A stretch of 64,000 nucleotides of DNA from the NCBI GenBank assembly GCA_001931535.1, contig CP016211.1, positions 14,771,501 through 14,835,500 of the forward strand, in the 5' to 3' direction. This DNA is from Minicystis rosea. GTDB taxonomy: Bacteria; Myxococcota_A; Polyangia; Polyangiales; Polyangiaceae. Position 1 is the stretch's first letter; each line of letters starts with the position of its first letter. Positions 36,581 through 46,754 of this stretch are shown here, one piece after another. The translations under genes were made by a program, and so were the position numbers. The notes beneath the pieces are model-generated. The model was not told the DNA's origin. It made no database searches and was given only the letters and a program-made list of their open reading frames with translations.

Positions 36581-37693
36581 ATGCGCGGTTCTTCTCTTTC
36601 CCATTCTTCGTCGGGCCGAATCTGGGCACCCCTTTTCGGCCTTCTCCTCACGGCCTGCGAGCCCATCGTGATCGGCGGCGGAGGGGGTGGCGCAGCGCCG
36701 ACCACGTCGGGGCCGACGTCCTCGGTCTCGTCGTCGATTTCGTCATCCTCCTCTTCTCCTTCGGGACCCTCCTCTTCTTCGGGCGTCTTCCCGGGCTGCG
36801 CCAACCCGACGCCCGTCGGCCTACCGGCCGCGCCGTGCACGCCGACCAACGCCGTGTGCGGGTCGGAGAGCTCGGTCTGCGTCGCGACCGCGCACGCTCA
36901 CGGCGCACCGGCATTCGATCTCCGCGTCTCGCATGTCACGCTGAGCGCGCCGAAGGCGTTCACGAAGGGCGTCGTGCAAAACGTCTTCGAGACGGCCACA
37001 CGTCTCAATCGCCCACTCTGCAACTTGAGTGGAGGTGGCAGCTTCAATTGGCTTCTTCACTTCGATACGAACGCCGGCACGCTCACCATCGGTGGTGCCA
37101 AGGGCGTGCCCGATCCGACGGCAGGCTATTCGCTCATCGACGAGACCGTGCTCCTCGGCGAAGGAACGTTTTGGGTGAAGCCCACCACCGTGTCGGCCAC
37201 GCTCGATCCTTCATGCGGTCTCGAGACCAGCGCGGGCGATGTCCTCCTGCCCTTCTTCAGCGGTGTCGGAGACAACTCGTTCACCCTCTTTCCGCTGCGA
37301 TCGCTGCGCTTCTTCGACACGACCATCACCCCCGATCACGATTGCGTCGGCGCCTACAACGCCTCGGGGCTCGAGACGTTCAACAACTGCGCGCCCGACC
37401 CGGTGAATCCCGACTTCCTCGACGGCGGCCACTTCCAAGCCTTCATCACGCTGGAGGACGCCGACGCCGTGCTGGTGTCCGTCCTCAGCGAGACCCTGTG
37501 CGTGCTTCTCAGCGAAGACCCGACGACCTTCGGCACCGGATCGCAGCCGGTGAAGTGCAAGCGCGGCGCGAACAACCAGATCGTGCTGCAGGGCGATTGG
37601 TGCAGCGCCACCAACCAGCCTGCGAGCCCGGGCTGTGCAGACGCGATGCGATTCGAGGGGACGTTCGCGGCGAGCGGGGTGAAGATCCAATGA
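36581..37693 (+). CDS. Ser-rich lipoprotein of unknown function
   Basis: The 370-residue product has a lipobox (FGLLLTACEP, Cys about residue 26), a Gly run, and a Ser/Thr/Pro linker of about 40 residues. The mature domain of about 300 residues is beta-rich with several conserved-looking Cys (GCANPTPVG, CGSESSVCVA, DHDCVGAYNASG, CKRGANNQ). It is unassigned. GGAGG lies 5 nt before the ATG. The gene may be transcribed with the regulator upstream (56-nt gap) and ends at a strong bidirectional hairpin. Confidence 0.78.
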   Translation: MRGSSLSHSSSGRIWAPLFGLLLTACEPIVIGGGGGGAAPTTSGPTSSVSSSISSSSSSPSGPSSSSGVFPGCANPTPVGLPAAPCTPTNAVCGSESSVCVATAHAHGAPAFDLRVSHVTLSAPKAFTKGVVQNVFETATRLNRPLCNLSGGGSFNWLLHFDTNAGTLTIGGAKGVPDPTAGYSLIDETVLLGEGTFWVKPTTVSATLDPSCGLETSAGDVLLPFFSGVGDNSFTLFPLRSLRFFDTTITPDHDCVGAYNASGLETFNNCAPDPVNPDFLDGGHFQAFITLEDADAVLVSVLSETLCVLLSEDPTTFGTGSQPVKCKRGANNQIVLQGDWCSATNQPASPGCADAMRFEGTFAASGVKIQ

Positions 37694-37700
37694 CGCGAGC

Positions 37701-37740
37701 CACGACGTTCGTGTCACGAGGATGTGACGCGAACGTCGTG
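37701..37740. terminator. Long bidirectional hairpin between convergent lipoprotein and trpA
   Basis: CACGACGTTCGTGTCAC (37701-37717) and GTGACGCGAACGTCGTG (37724-37740) form a 17-bp stem with one T-G wobble and a 6-nt loop. It starts 8 nt after the plus-strand stop and lies 69 nt beyond the trpA stop. It lacks a U-tract. Confidence 0.7.
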
Positions 37741-37808
37741 CGCTTCAGCGTGGGTTTGGGGGATGCGATGGGCGCGGCGTGGAGCCGCTTCGCGGCCTCT
37801 CGCGTGGA

Positions 37809-38642
37809 TCAGCCCGCGTCGAGGCCGGCCCGCAGCGAGGCCACGAAGGACTTCACGCTCGTGAGCCGCTCCGCGGCCGTCTTCCCGGCCTCGATGCGCT
37901 TCACGATGGCCGTGCCCACCACCACGCCGTCCGGGCCTGCGCCGGGCGCGCCGGCGGCGGCTCTCGCGGCTTCGGGGCCGTCGATACCGAAGCCGATCAC
38001 CACCGGCCATCCGGAGCGCGCGCGCAGCTTGCCGGCGTGATCGCGGGCGGCCGCGAAGTCCGCGCTGCCTGCGCCGGTCACGCCGGTCATCGACACGTAG
38101 TAGAGGAAGCCCGCGGGCGCGTCCGCCACCGAGCGAGCCGCGCGGAGGATGGCGTCGAACCGCGCGTCGTCGCTGGTCGGCGCCACCAGCGGCACCAGCG
38201 CGATCCCTTCACGCGCGGCGGATGCGCGCAGCGATCCGCCTTCTTCCGGTGGGAGATCCACGAGCAGGAGCGCGTCGATCCCCGCGGCCTTGGCGTGCTC
38301 GACGACCTTCTCCTCGCCGGTGATGAGCACCGGGTTGTAGTAGGTGAAGAGCACGATCGGCACCTTCGTCCGCGCGCGGATCTTCGCCGCGGCGTCGATC
38401 ACGCCGCGGATGGTGGAGCCCGCCGCGATGGCCCGCGTCGCGGCCCGCGCGATCACCGGACCGTCGGCCGTGGGATCGCTGAACGGCACCCCGAGCTCCA
38501 AGAGATCGGCGCCCGCCTCGGCGGCGGCGACGGCGAGCTCGATCGACTCGTCGAGCGACGGATCGCCCATGCACAGGTAGGCGACGAGCGCTTTCTTCTT
38601 CGCGGCCCGAAGGCCCGCGAACGTCTCTTCGATCCGGCTCAT
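37809..38642 (-). CDS. trpA: Tryptophan synthase alpha chain
   Basis: The 277-residue subunit cleaves indole-3-glycerol phosphate to indole and glyceraldehyde 3-phosphate. Signatures are ADLLELGVPFSDPTADGPVI, containing the catalytic Glu and Asp region, LLLVDLPPEEGG, YYVSMTGVTGAGSADF, and the phosphate-binding end VVIGFGIDGPEAA and GVVVGTAIVKRIE. The start codon overlaps the trpB stop by 4 nt (ATGA), so the two subunits are translationally coupled. Other trp genes are not in the window. Confidence 0.96.
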   Translation of the reverse strand: MSRIEETFAGLRAAKKKALVAYLCMGDPSLDESIELAVAAAEAGADLLELGVPFSDPTADGPVIARAATRAIAAGSTIRGVIDAAAKIRARTKVPIVLFTYYNPVLITGEEKVVEHAKAAGIDALLLVDLPPEEGGSLRASAAREGIALVPLVAPTSDDARFDAILRAARSVADAPAGFLYYVSMTGVTGAGSADFAAARDHAGKLRARSGWPVVIGFGIDGPEAARAAAGAPGAGPDGVVVGTAIVKRIEAGKTAAERLTSVKSFVASLRAGLDAG

Positions 38643-39862
38643 CGTCCGACCTCCAACGAATCTCCACGCCGCCCGAGGATGGTCGCCAGATCCTTGTCTC
38701 CGCGCCCCGAGACGTTCACCAGGATGCGCGCCGGGCGTCCGTGCTTCTCGGCTTCGCGCTGCGCCACTTGGGCCACGGTCGCGAAGGCGTGCGCCGTCTC
38801 CAGCGCGATGAGGATGCCCTCGGTGCGCGCCACCCGCATGACCGCGTCGAGCGCTTCGTCGTCGGTGGCCGTGAGGTACGTGGCGCGGCCGGTGTCGTGG
38901 AGCCACGCGTGCTCCGGTCCGACGCCCGGGTAATCGAGGCCGGCGCTCACCGAGTGCGCCTCGAGGATCTGCCCCGCGTCATCGGACAGCACATAGGAGC
39001 GCGCGCCGTGGAGCACGCCGACGCGCCCGCGCGTGAGCGTGGCCGCGTGCTGCTCGGTGTCGATCCCGAGGCCGGCCGCCTCCACGCCGTAGAGCGCCGT
39101 GCTCGGCTCGCTCTCCACGAACGCTTCGAAGATGCCCACCGCGTTGGAGCCGCCGCCCACGCACGCGATCACCGCGTCCGGCTGCGCGCCGAGCTTCGCG
39201 CACTGGGCGCGGGCCTCGTCGCCGATGACCCTTTGGAGCAAGGCCACGAGGGCAGGGTAGGGGGCCGGCCCGGCCACGCTGCCGACGCAGTAATACGTGT
39301 TCCGCACGTTGGTCACCCAATCGCGCAGCGCTTCGCTGAGCGCGTCCTTCAGCGTGCGCGATCCGGACTCGACCGGGATCACCTTGGCGCCGAGGAGCTT
39401 CATGCGCGCCACGTTCGGCGCTTGCCGCTCGACGTCGAGCGCGCCTTGATAGACCTCGCAGGGCAGCCCGAAAAGCGCTGCCGCCGTGGCCGTGGCCACG
39501 CCGTGCTGGCCCGCGCCCGTCTCGGCGATGATGCGCTGCTTGCCCATTTTCTTGGCGAGCAGCACCTGCCCGAGCGCGTTGTTGATCTTGTGCGCGCCCG
39601 TGTGACAGAGGTCCTCGCGCTTGAGCCACAGGGCCTCGATGATTTTCCCTTCCGGATCGAGCGCGCGCGCCAGGCGATCGGCGCGCGTGATCGGGGTGGG
39701 TCGACCGACGTAGTCGGCGAGGAGCGCGTCGAGCTCGCGGCGGAACGCGGCGCTCGGGACGATCGTCTCGGTCGCGTGGGCGAGCTCGTCCAGCGCGGGG
39801 ACGAGGGTCTCCGCGACGTAGCGGCCGCCGTACGGCCCGTAGGTGCCGGGATGAGGAGGCAT
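38639..39862 (-). CDS. trpB: Tryptophan synthase beta chain
   Basis: The 407-residue subunit condenses indole with serine using pyridoxal phosphate. LKREDLCHTGAHKINNALGQ holds the PLP lysine (HKINN). AETGAGQHGVATATAAALFG and ACVGGGSNAVGIFEAF, the phosphate-binding loop, follow, and the end is VNVSGRGDKDLATIL. Length is normal. The ATG at 39862 starts MPPHPGTYGPYGGRYVAETL, the family pattern. It is divergent from ettA. Confidence 0.97.
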   Translation of the reverse strand: MPPHPGTYGPYGGRYVAETLVPALDELAHATETIVPSAAFRRELDALLADYVGRPTPITRADRLARALDPEGKIIEALWLKREDLCHTGAHKINNALGQVLLAKKMGKQRIIAETGAGQHGVATATAAALFGLPCEVYQGALDVERQAPNVARMKLLGAKVIPVESGSRTLKDALSEALRDWVTNVRNTYYCVGSVAGPAPYPALVALLQRVIGDEARAQCAKLGAQPDAVIACVGGGSNAVGIFEAFVESEPSTALYGVEAAGLGIDTEQHAATLTRGRVGVLHGARSYVLSDDAGQILEAHSVSAGLDYPGVGPEHAWLHDTGRATYLTATDDEALDAVMRVARTEGILIALETAHAFATVAQVAQREAEKHGRPARILVNVSGRGDKDLATILGRRGDSLEVGR

Positions 39863-40046
39863 GGGGCGACGATATTAGCGAAGCGCGCGGGGGATGCGAG
39901 CGGGGCGCGCGGCCGCGTTCCCATGCGGTGAAAATGGGTCCGTCCGCCCGCCTCTTGACCGACGCGCCCCGATCTCGCATAGCCGTCCGCGCTCGCCGGA
40001 TGGGGGGCCTTCCCCCGCGACCGGGCGACCAGGACAGGAAAGAACC

Positions 40047-41720
<1,674 letters not shown>

Positions 41721-41731
41721 CGGCGACGCCG

Positions 41732-41762
41732 CCGCGGCGATGGGAAACGCCCGTCGCCGCGG
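41732..41762 (+). terminator. Stem-loop terminator of ettA
   Basis: CCGCGGCGATGGG (41732-41744) pairs with CCCGTCGCCGCGG (41750-41762) over 13 bp with one T-G wobble and a 5-nt loop. It starts 12 nt after the ettA stop. No U-tract follows. Confidence 0.65.
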
Positions 41763-42198
41763 TGAGCGGATCGTGTTCGATACGGCCGAAGCCCAGCCCC
41801 TCAGCGGGAATCTGGGAATCGAGATCATCGAGCAGAGCGCCTGCTCCGAAGAAGGGGCAGGCGACTGCCATTGCTTCGTGCCTGGCGCATTGCGCGCCCC
41901 GCGCCCGTTGACGGCCAATCGCTCACGGCGCACCTCTCCCGTCCTCCCAGTCGAGTGCCGGCGTGCGCCGCGAAGGTGAGCGTGCCCACAGGCGAGCATG
42001 CAGCGATGGCTCGTCGTCGCATCGCACATCGACCATCCGGCTCCGACGTCCGTTGGCCAGCTGCGCCGACGAGGGCCGCGAGCGTCAGTCTTTCAACACG
42101 TCGACGGCATCATCCGCTCTGCGCGTTTTTGCTTTTCGAGCCCACTTGTATCGCGCTATTCCCGAAGAGCATCGGAGGGGGCAGGGGTCGGGAGCGGC
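41763..42198. other. Intergenic region before the vgrG cluster
   Basis: About 435 nt without a supported gene. The part from about 42105 to 42170 is distinctly less GC-rich and contains T-rich stretches (gtttttgctttt), which fits a promoter region for the following cluster. An in-frame extension of vgrG covers it but lacks coding character. Confidence 0.5.
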
Positions 42199-44649
42199 AT
42201 GAGCGAAGGATCACCGCGAAACAAGGGGAACCAGGCGGATTACTTACTTGGCACCGCCGAGGGTTGGAATGCATTGAGCGTGGTTCGGTGGCACGGCATC
42301 GAGGAGATATCCGGGCCATACCGCTTCGATATCACCCTCTCCCGGCCATTGTCGGACGGGGCGGCCGATCTCGACAAGCTGCTCGACGCCGGAGCGACGT
42401 TCCGTATCGCATCGGTCGAGCGCTGGCGCACCATTCACGGCATCTTGGCCGAGGCGGAGGAGATCGATCGCACGTCGCAGATCATTCTCTATCGCGTCTT
42501 GCTCGTTCCCCATTTATGGCGGGCGCGCTTCCGCCGCCGTTGTCGTAACTTCGTCGACAAGACATTTCGCGAGATCGTGTCGAGCGTGCTCGAGAACCGC
42601 TCGCCCTCGCACCCGGAGGGAAACGGCGGGCTCATTCGCTTCAGCTCGGCGCAGGGCCCCGACGTGCATCCGGACTTCGCGTCTTTCACGGCGCCGAAGG
42701 CGTCGTATCGGTGGGATGTGGTCGATGCCTCGCGCATCGACGATCGCAAGCTCCGCCCGCATGTCGCCCAATACAACGAGAGCGATTTCGACTTCGTGGC
42801 CAGGCTGCTCGAGGACGAGGGGCTCTCCTATGTCTTCGAGCACGGCCGCGACGAGGTGACGCTCGCCATCACCGATCGGCCCGGACACGCGCCGATGTTC
42901 GACGCAGAGGACACGTTCACGCTCCGCCGCGCGAGCAAGACCGGCCGAGCCGACGATCAGGAAGTGATTCGCAGCATCCGTGACGCGCGCCGGCTCGCCT
43001 CACGCGCGGTGACCGTCGGCCTGTGGGATTACAACCGCAGCTACGGGCCTCTCCGCGCCAGCGTCGATCAGTCCTCGGGCGAGCCGGATCTCGCTCGCCA
43101 CTACGAGTTCCCCGCCGGCGAAGAGCCGGACGAGGAGAAGCCGGGCGTCCACGCCGCGGGCATCCGCATGGACCGCTGCAACGTCGAGCGCGCGCTTCGC
43201 GAAGGATCGAGCAACGCGCGCGCGATGCAGCCGGGATATCGCTTCACGTTGCGGGACGGTGATGGCCAGCTCCCCGAGACGAAGCTCCTCGCGGTGCGCA
43301 TGGAGACCTTCGCGACCGAGCACGTGTTGGAAGACACCATCCTCGACGAAGAGCCGTTTGGCTTCGCCGGCACGACAGGCCCTCTCGCTGCCGGCTACGA
43401 CAGCCGTTTCCTCGCATTGGCCAAGGATCTGACCTTCCGTCCCGCGATGCGCACGCCGAAGCCCCGTATCCACGGGGTGCAGGCCGCGGTCGTGACCGCC
43501 GAAGAGGTCTCTGGCACCGAGGCCGACCGGCCCGCGATCAATGCCGACAAGCTCGCGCGCGTGCGCGTTCGCTTTCCGTGGGACCAGCGCGACGACAAGC
43601 ACGACCAGACCCCCACGTCGGATTGGATCCGCGTCTCGCAATACTGGGCTGGCACGGGGTACGGCGCGCTCTACACACCGCGCGTCGGGCACGAGGTCCT
43701 CGTGGCGTACATGCAGGGCGACCCCGATCGGCCCGTCATCGTGGGACGCGTCTACAATGCGCAGCACCCACCGCCGTACGACGCGTCGAAAGAGCCGACC
43801 AAGAGCACGGTGAAGAGCCAGAGCGCCGAGGCGAAGAAGGAAGTCGACGGCTTCAACGAGCTTCGCTTCGAGGACCGCGCCAAGAAGGAAGAGATATTCC
43901 TCCACGCCCAGCGCGACCTCAACGAGGTGGTGCGCGCGAGCCACTCGACGACCGTGGGCGGCAACCAGTCGAACTCCGTCGGCGGCGATCAGTCGAACTC
44001 GGTGAAGGGGCACCGCGAGCACACCATCGGCGACTACGAGACCGTCACCGTCGGCGGCGACCGCACGACGAATTTTCAAGCCAACGAGCACCACTCGGTG
44101 AGCGGCTCGCGCGACACCACGATCGGCGCGAACGAGACGCTCGGTGTCGTCGGCTTTCGGAAGAGCACGATTGGGGCAAATGACGATCTCATCATCGGCG
44201 GTTGGCGCAACGTCGCGGTGGGCGGGGGCGACACGCTCAACGTGGTCGACAAGCGTGACGTGAACATCGGCGCGAGCTACACGGTGAAGACGGCCGTCGA
44301 CTACACCTCCGAGGCGGGGTCGAATCACGTGTTCAAGTCGACGAACACCTATGTGCAGCCCTCGGGCGACTTCCAGGTGAATTCGACGACGGCCGGCTTC
44401 AACCAGAGCGCGTCGTTCTATGTGAAGGCCGGAGGCTGCACGTTGTCGATGAGCGCCGGGATCCTCCTCATCGACAACGGAGCTGGGGCCAACATCGCCA
44501 TGATCGGCGGCCTCATCTCGATCACCGCCGGCGCGGCGCTGATCACCACGTCGGCAGGGCCCGTCGTCGCCACGGCGGGCGCCGCCATCACCGTCGGCGC
44601 CGGTGGCAACATCAACGCCACCGCGCCCAACATCAAGCTCAACGGGTGA
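42199..44649 (+). CDS. vgrG: Type VI secretion spike protein VgrG (TssI)
   Basis: The 816-residue protein is the trimeric spike that tips the T6SS tube. The gp27-like N-terminal part (SVVRWHGIEEISGPYRFDIT, LRPHVAQYNESDFDFVARLL) is followed by the gp5-like OB fold (DKLARVRVRFPWDQRDDKHD, WIRVSQYWAGTGYGALYTPR, VGHEVLVAYMQGDPDRPVIV). The C-terminal beta-helix needle has repeated VGGNQS-, VGGDRT- and IGANET-type units, about residues 595-810. No separate toxin domain follows. The ATG at 42199 has GGAG 4 nt upstream; earlier in-frame starts have no support. It is the first gene of an orphan cluster without the sheath or baseplate genes. Confidence 0.93.
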   Translation: MSEGSPRNKGNQADYLLGTAEGWNALSVVRWHGIEEISGPYRFDITLSRPLSDGAADLDKLLDAGATFRIASVERWRTIHGILAEAEEIDRTSQIILYRVLLVPHLWRARFRRRCRNFVDKTFREIVSSVLENRSPSHPEGNGGLIRFSSAQGPDVHPDFASFTAPKASYRWDVVDASRIDDRKLRPHVAQYNESDFDFVARLLEDEGLSYVFEHGRDEVTLAITDRPGHAPMFDAEDTFTLRRASKTGRADDQEVIRSIRDARRLASRAVTVGLWDYNRSYGPLRASVDQSSGEPDLARHYEFPAGEEPDEEKPGVHAAGIRMDRCNVERALREGSSNARAMQPGYRFTLRDGDGQLPETKLLAVRMETFATEHVLEDTILDEEPFGFAGTTGPLAAGYDSRFLALAKDLTFRPAMRTPKPRIHGVQAAVVTAEEVSGTEADRPAINADKLARVRVRFPWDQRDDKHDQTPTSDWIRVSQYWAGTGYGALYTPRVGHEVLVAYMQGDPDRPVIVGRVYNAQHPPPYDASKEPTKSTVKSQSAEAKKEVDGFNELRFEDRAKKEEIFLHAQRDLNEVVRASHSTTVGGNQSNSVGGDQSNSVKGHREHTIGDYETVTVGGDRTTNFQANEHHSVSGSRDTTIGANETLGVVGFRKSTIGANDDLIIGGWRNVAVGGGDTLNVVDKRDVNIGASYTVKTAVDYTSEAGSNHVFKSTNTYVQPSGDFQVNSTTAGFNQSASFYVKAGGCTLSMSAGILLIDNGAGANIAMIGGLISITAGAALITTSAGPVVATAGAAITVGAGGNINATAPNIKLNG

Positions 44650-44659
44650 GCGGCGTCGA

Positions 44660-45643
44660 ATGTTCATCCGGAACAGGACCTCCTTCAAGGTCGGGCTCAC
44701 CCGCGCCAGGTTCGGTGCGCGCGGTGGAATGGCAGCGGTGGTGGTCCGCGCTGCCTATCGAGTCTCGCAAGGCTCCCTCACGCTTTGTGAAGAGCCGGCG
44801 CCCCTCCCGAGCGATCCTCCCGATCTCTCGCATCACGCGCTCTGGGCGGGCACGTCGGTCACCGTCGCCGGCGATGTCCTCGGGCCGCGCTCGGCGCCGT
44901 TCCAAAGGCTCGTCTCGCTCGCCGTGGGGAGCGTCACCACGCGTCTTTGGACCTTCGGGGATCGGGTTTGGAGCCGCGATGCTTCGGGCGCACTGCGCGC
45001 GTCGACTCCGGCGCCCTTCGAGCGACTCTCGCTCTCCTTCTCCAGGGCATATGGAGGCTTCTTCGACGTCCCACCAGGGCTCTATCCGGGAACCGATCTG
45101 CCTTTCCCCGGCGGTCGCTTCGGTTACGCGCTCAACGAGGGTGGCATCGGCTTCTACGCCGACGAGGCAGCGGCCGTCGGCCGTCCGCTGCCCAACTTCG
45201 AGCTCGCCGATCACCTCGTGCAGCAGTGGAGCGACCGGCCCATCCCGGGCTGCTTCGTTCCGTGCCCCGAGCTCGCGGCGCTTCGCGTGGTGGCCGCGCC
45301 GGGCGCGGTCTCGTCGGACGAGCGCGAAACGCTCACCCGCGAAGGCATGCTCGCGCGCATGCTCCGCGGTTTTCACCACGCCCCCGGCTATCTCATCTTC
45401 GACGATGTCGCGCCGGGCACGCCGATGAGCGTCGATGGAATCGGGCGCGAGGCGATGAGCTTTCGCGCGCCGCCTCCTCCCGCGCGCGTGCGCCTCCGCC
45501 GCGGCAAGCACACCGATGACGTGCGCGCCGAGCTCCGGAGCATCCATGTCGATGCGGACGACTCGGTCATCCATTGCGTCGTGGGCCATTTCTTCACCTA
45601 CGAAGACGGCCACGAGCCGTCGTGGATCGTGGTCGAGGCCTGA
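44660..45643 (+). CDS. DUF2169 family T6SS-associated protein (first copy)
   Basis: The 327-residue product begins MFIRNRTSFKVGLTRARFG. It contains SLSFSRAYGGFFDVPPGLYP and FELADHLVQQWSDRPIPGCF, in line with DUF2169 proteins, which accompany orphan vgrG genes and are thought to act as adaptors or chaperones for T6SS cargo. It begins 10 nt after vgrG, so it is co-transcribed. It lacks a signal peptide. One base behind its stop starts a structured intergenic element (45645-45763). Confidence 0.82.
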   Translation: MFIRNRTSFKVGLTRARFGARGGMAAVVVRAAYRVSQGSLTLCEEPAPLPSDPPDLSHHALWAGTSVTVAGDVLGPRSAPFQRLVSLAVGSVTTRLWTFGDRVWSRDASGALRASTPAPFERLSLSFSRAYGGFFDVPPGLYPGTDLPFPGGRFGYALNEGGIGFYADEAAAVGRPLPNFELADHLVQQWSDRPIPGCFVPCPELAALRVVAAPGAVSSDERETLTREGMLARMLRGFHHAPGYLIFDDVAPGTPMSVDGIGREAMSFRAPPPPARVRLRRGKHTDDVRAELRSIHVDADDSVIHCVVGHFFTYEDGHEPSWIVVEA

Positions 45644-45644
45644 A

Positions 45645-45763
45645 GATGTGGCCGAAAAAGCGTTGCGAGCACCGCGCGGCTAGGAAGGTTGACCGAGGAA
45701 TCCTCGGTGATTTTGAGGGAGACCGACCGACGACGCGCGGCGCGGAGCAGCTTTGTCGGTCAC
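45645..45763 (+). repeat. Structured intergenic element, copy A
   Basis: This 119-nt element begins one base behind the DUF2169 stop. Its ends are complementary: GTGGCCGA (45648-45655) and TCGGTCAC (45756-45763). An inner hairpin is ACCGAGG-aat-CCTCGGT (45692-45708). It is homologous to the element at 60423-60512: the first 21 bases counted from the stop match at 18, the last 32 at 27, and a middle block (gaccga, ggaa, cctc) also corresponds. Copy A carries about 30 extra bases in the middle. It lies 22 nt before the next gene, so it is within the cluster transcript. Confidence 0.6.
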
Positions 45764-45784
45764 ACCTCGAGCCCGGAGCGTCGA

Positions 45785-46687
45785 ATGACGGCGAGCTTTT
45801 ACAACAACAAGGCGGGCATGGTCGGAATCGACTTCCACCACGCCCAGCTCCTTTCGACCGCGCTCTCCGAGCTGGCGAAGGGCCACCGGAAAGACGACTG
45901 GCCCTATCTCGTCGTGGTGAAGTGCTCGTGGTTCGGCGGCGACGAGGGCAAGCGAACGCCGAACGTCACCGCGGACGCCGAGAAGATGATCCGCGACGGC
46001 TTCGTCATCGGAAAGGTCCCGCACGTGCCCATGCCCGGGCCGCTGCACCCCTACGAGGCGGTGGAGCTCGCATCCATCATCAGCGCCTCGAAGACCACAC
46101 CGCTCCTCAAGATGTCGACGGTCACGTCCTCGAGCGATCCCCTGTCGGTGTGCGCGATCGGCCCTGTCGGCGCCAACCTCAACTGTCAGGAAGGGGGAGA
46201 TCTCAAGCTGACCGGCATCGTGTTCTGCGAGTGCTCGGTCGTGACGAGCCCCTCGCTCAAGGACCTCATCTTCCGGATCTTCGATGACTACATCAAGAAA
46301 TGGCTCATCGACAAAATCATCGACATCATCGATCTCATCCTGAAGTGGCGAAAGGTCCCGAAGCTCCCCAGGGCCATCATCAAATGGCTCTTGAAGAAGC
46401 TCGTCCCCAAGCTGGTCGACCTGATGGAGGACTTGGCCAAGTGGCTTTGGGACAAGGCCGAGGCGAAAGCGAGAGAGCCCAAGAAGCTCCCTCCGAAGGA
46501 GGAGCCGCAGAAGCCGCGCGAAGACCCCAAAGAGAAGGAGAGGAAAGAGCAGGAGAAGCAAATCGAGAAGTGGAAGGAGCAGGAGCGGCAGGAGCGCTGG
46601 GATCGAGAAAAGGACAAGTGGAAGCACTGGCCTGCATGGCCCTATGCGCCCTGGGTGCCCGGCAAGCCGCCTCCCTGGTATCGCTAG
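45785..46687 (+). CDS. Candidate T6SS cargo protein, amphipathic and Lys-rich
   Basis: The 300-residue product matches no family I know. The N-terminal 140 residues (MTASFYNNKAGMVGIDFHHA; HVPMPGPLHPYEAVE; MSTVTSSSDPLSVC; PVGANLNCQ) recall PAAR-like tip proteins in outline, but this is not certain. Residues 155-225 form unusually hydrophobic amphipathic helices (LIDKIIDIIDLILKW; AIIKWLLKKLVPKLVDLMED). The last 80 residues are Lys/Glu/Arg/Trp-rich and end in WPAWPYAPWVPGKPPPWY. Position between two DUF2169 genes behind vgrG suggests cargo, perhaps membrane-acting. The stretch coding for the helices is less GC-rich than its surroundings. The ATG at 45785 is the only start after the structured element. 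Confidence 0.6.
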   Translation: MTASFYNNKAGMVGIDFHHAQLLSTALSELAKGHRKDDWPYLVVVKCSWFGGDEGKRTPNVTADAEKMIRDGFVIGKVPHVPMPGPLHPYEAVELASIISASKTTPLLKMSTVTSSSDPLSVCAIGPVGANLNCQEGGDLKLTGIVFCECSVVTSPSLKDLIFRIFDDYIKKWLIDKIIDIIDLILKWRKVPKLPRAIIKWLLKKLVPKLVDLMEDLAKWLWDKAEAKAREPKKLPPKEEPQKPREDPKEKERKEQEKQIEKWKEQERQERWDREKDKWKHWPAWPYAPWVPGKPPPWYR

Positions 46688-46754
46688 CTCCGCTCGCCGG
46701 CCCGCCCGCTCGAACACGATGACGTGTGTCTCGCATGTCGAAGGACCCAATCCG

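Noticed and set aside
41998..42198. A longer vgrG start at 41998
   Set aside because: The added 67 residues are Arg/Ser-rich, match no VgrG N-terminus and cross the T-rich promoter-like region; the ATG at 42199 has a ribosome binding site.
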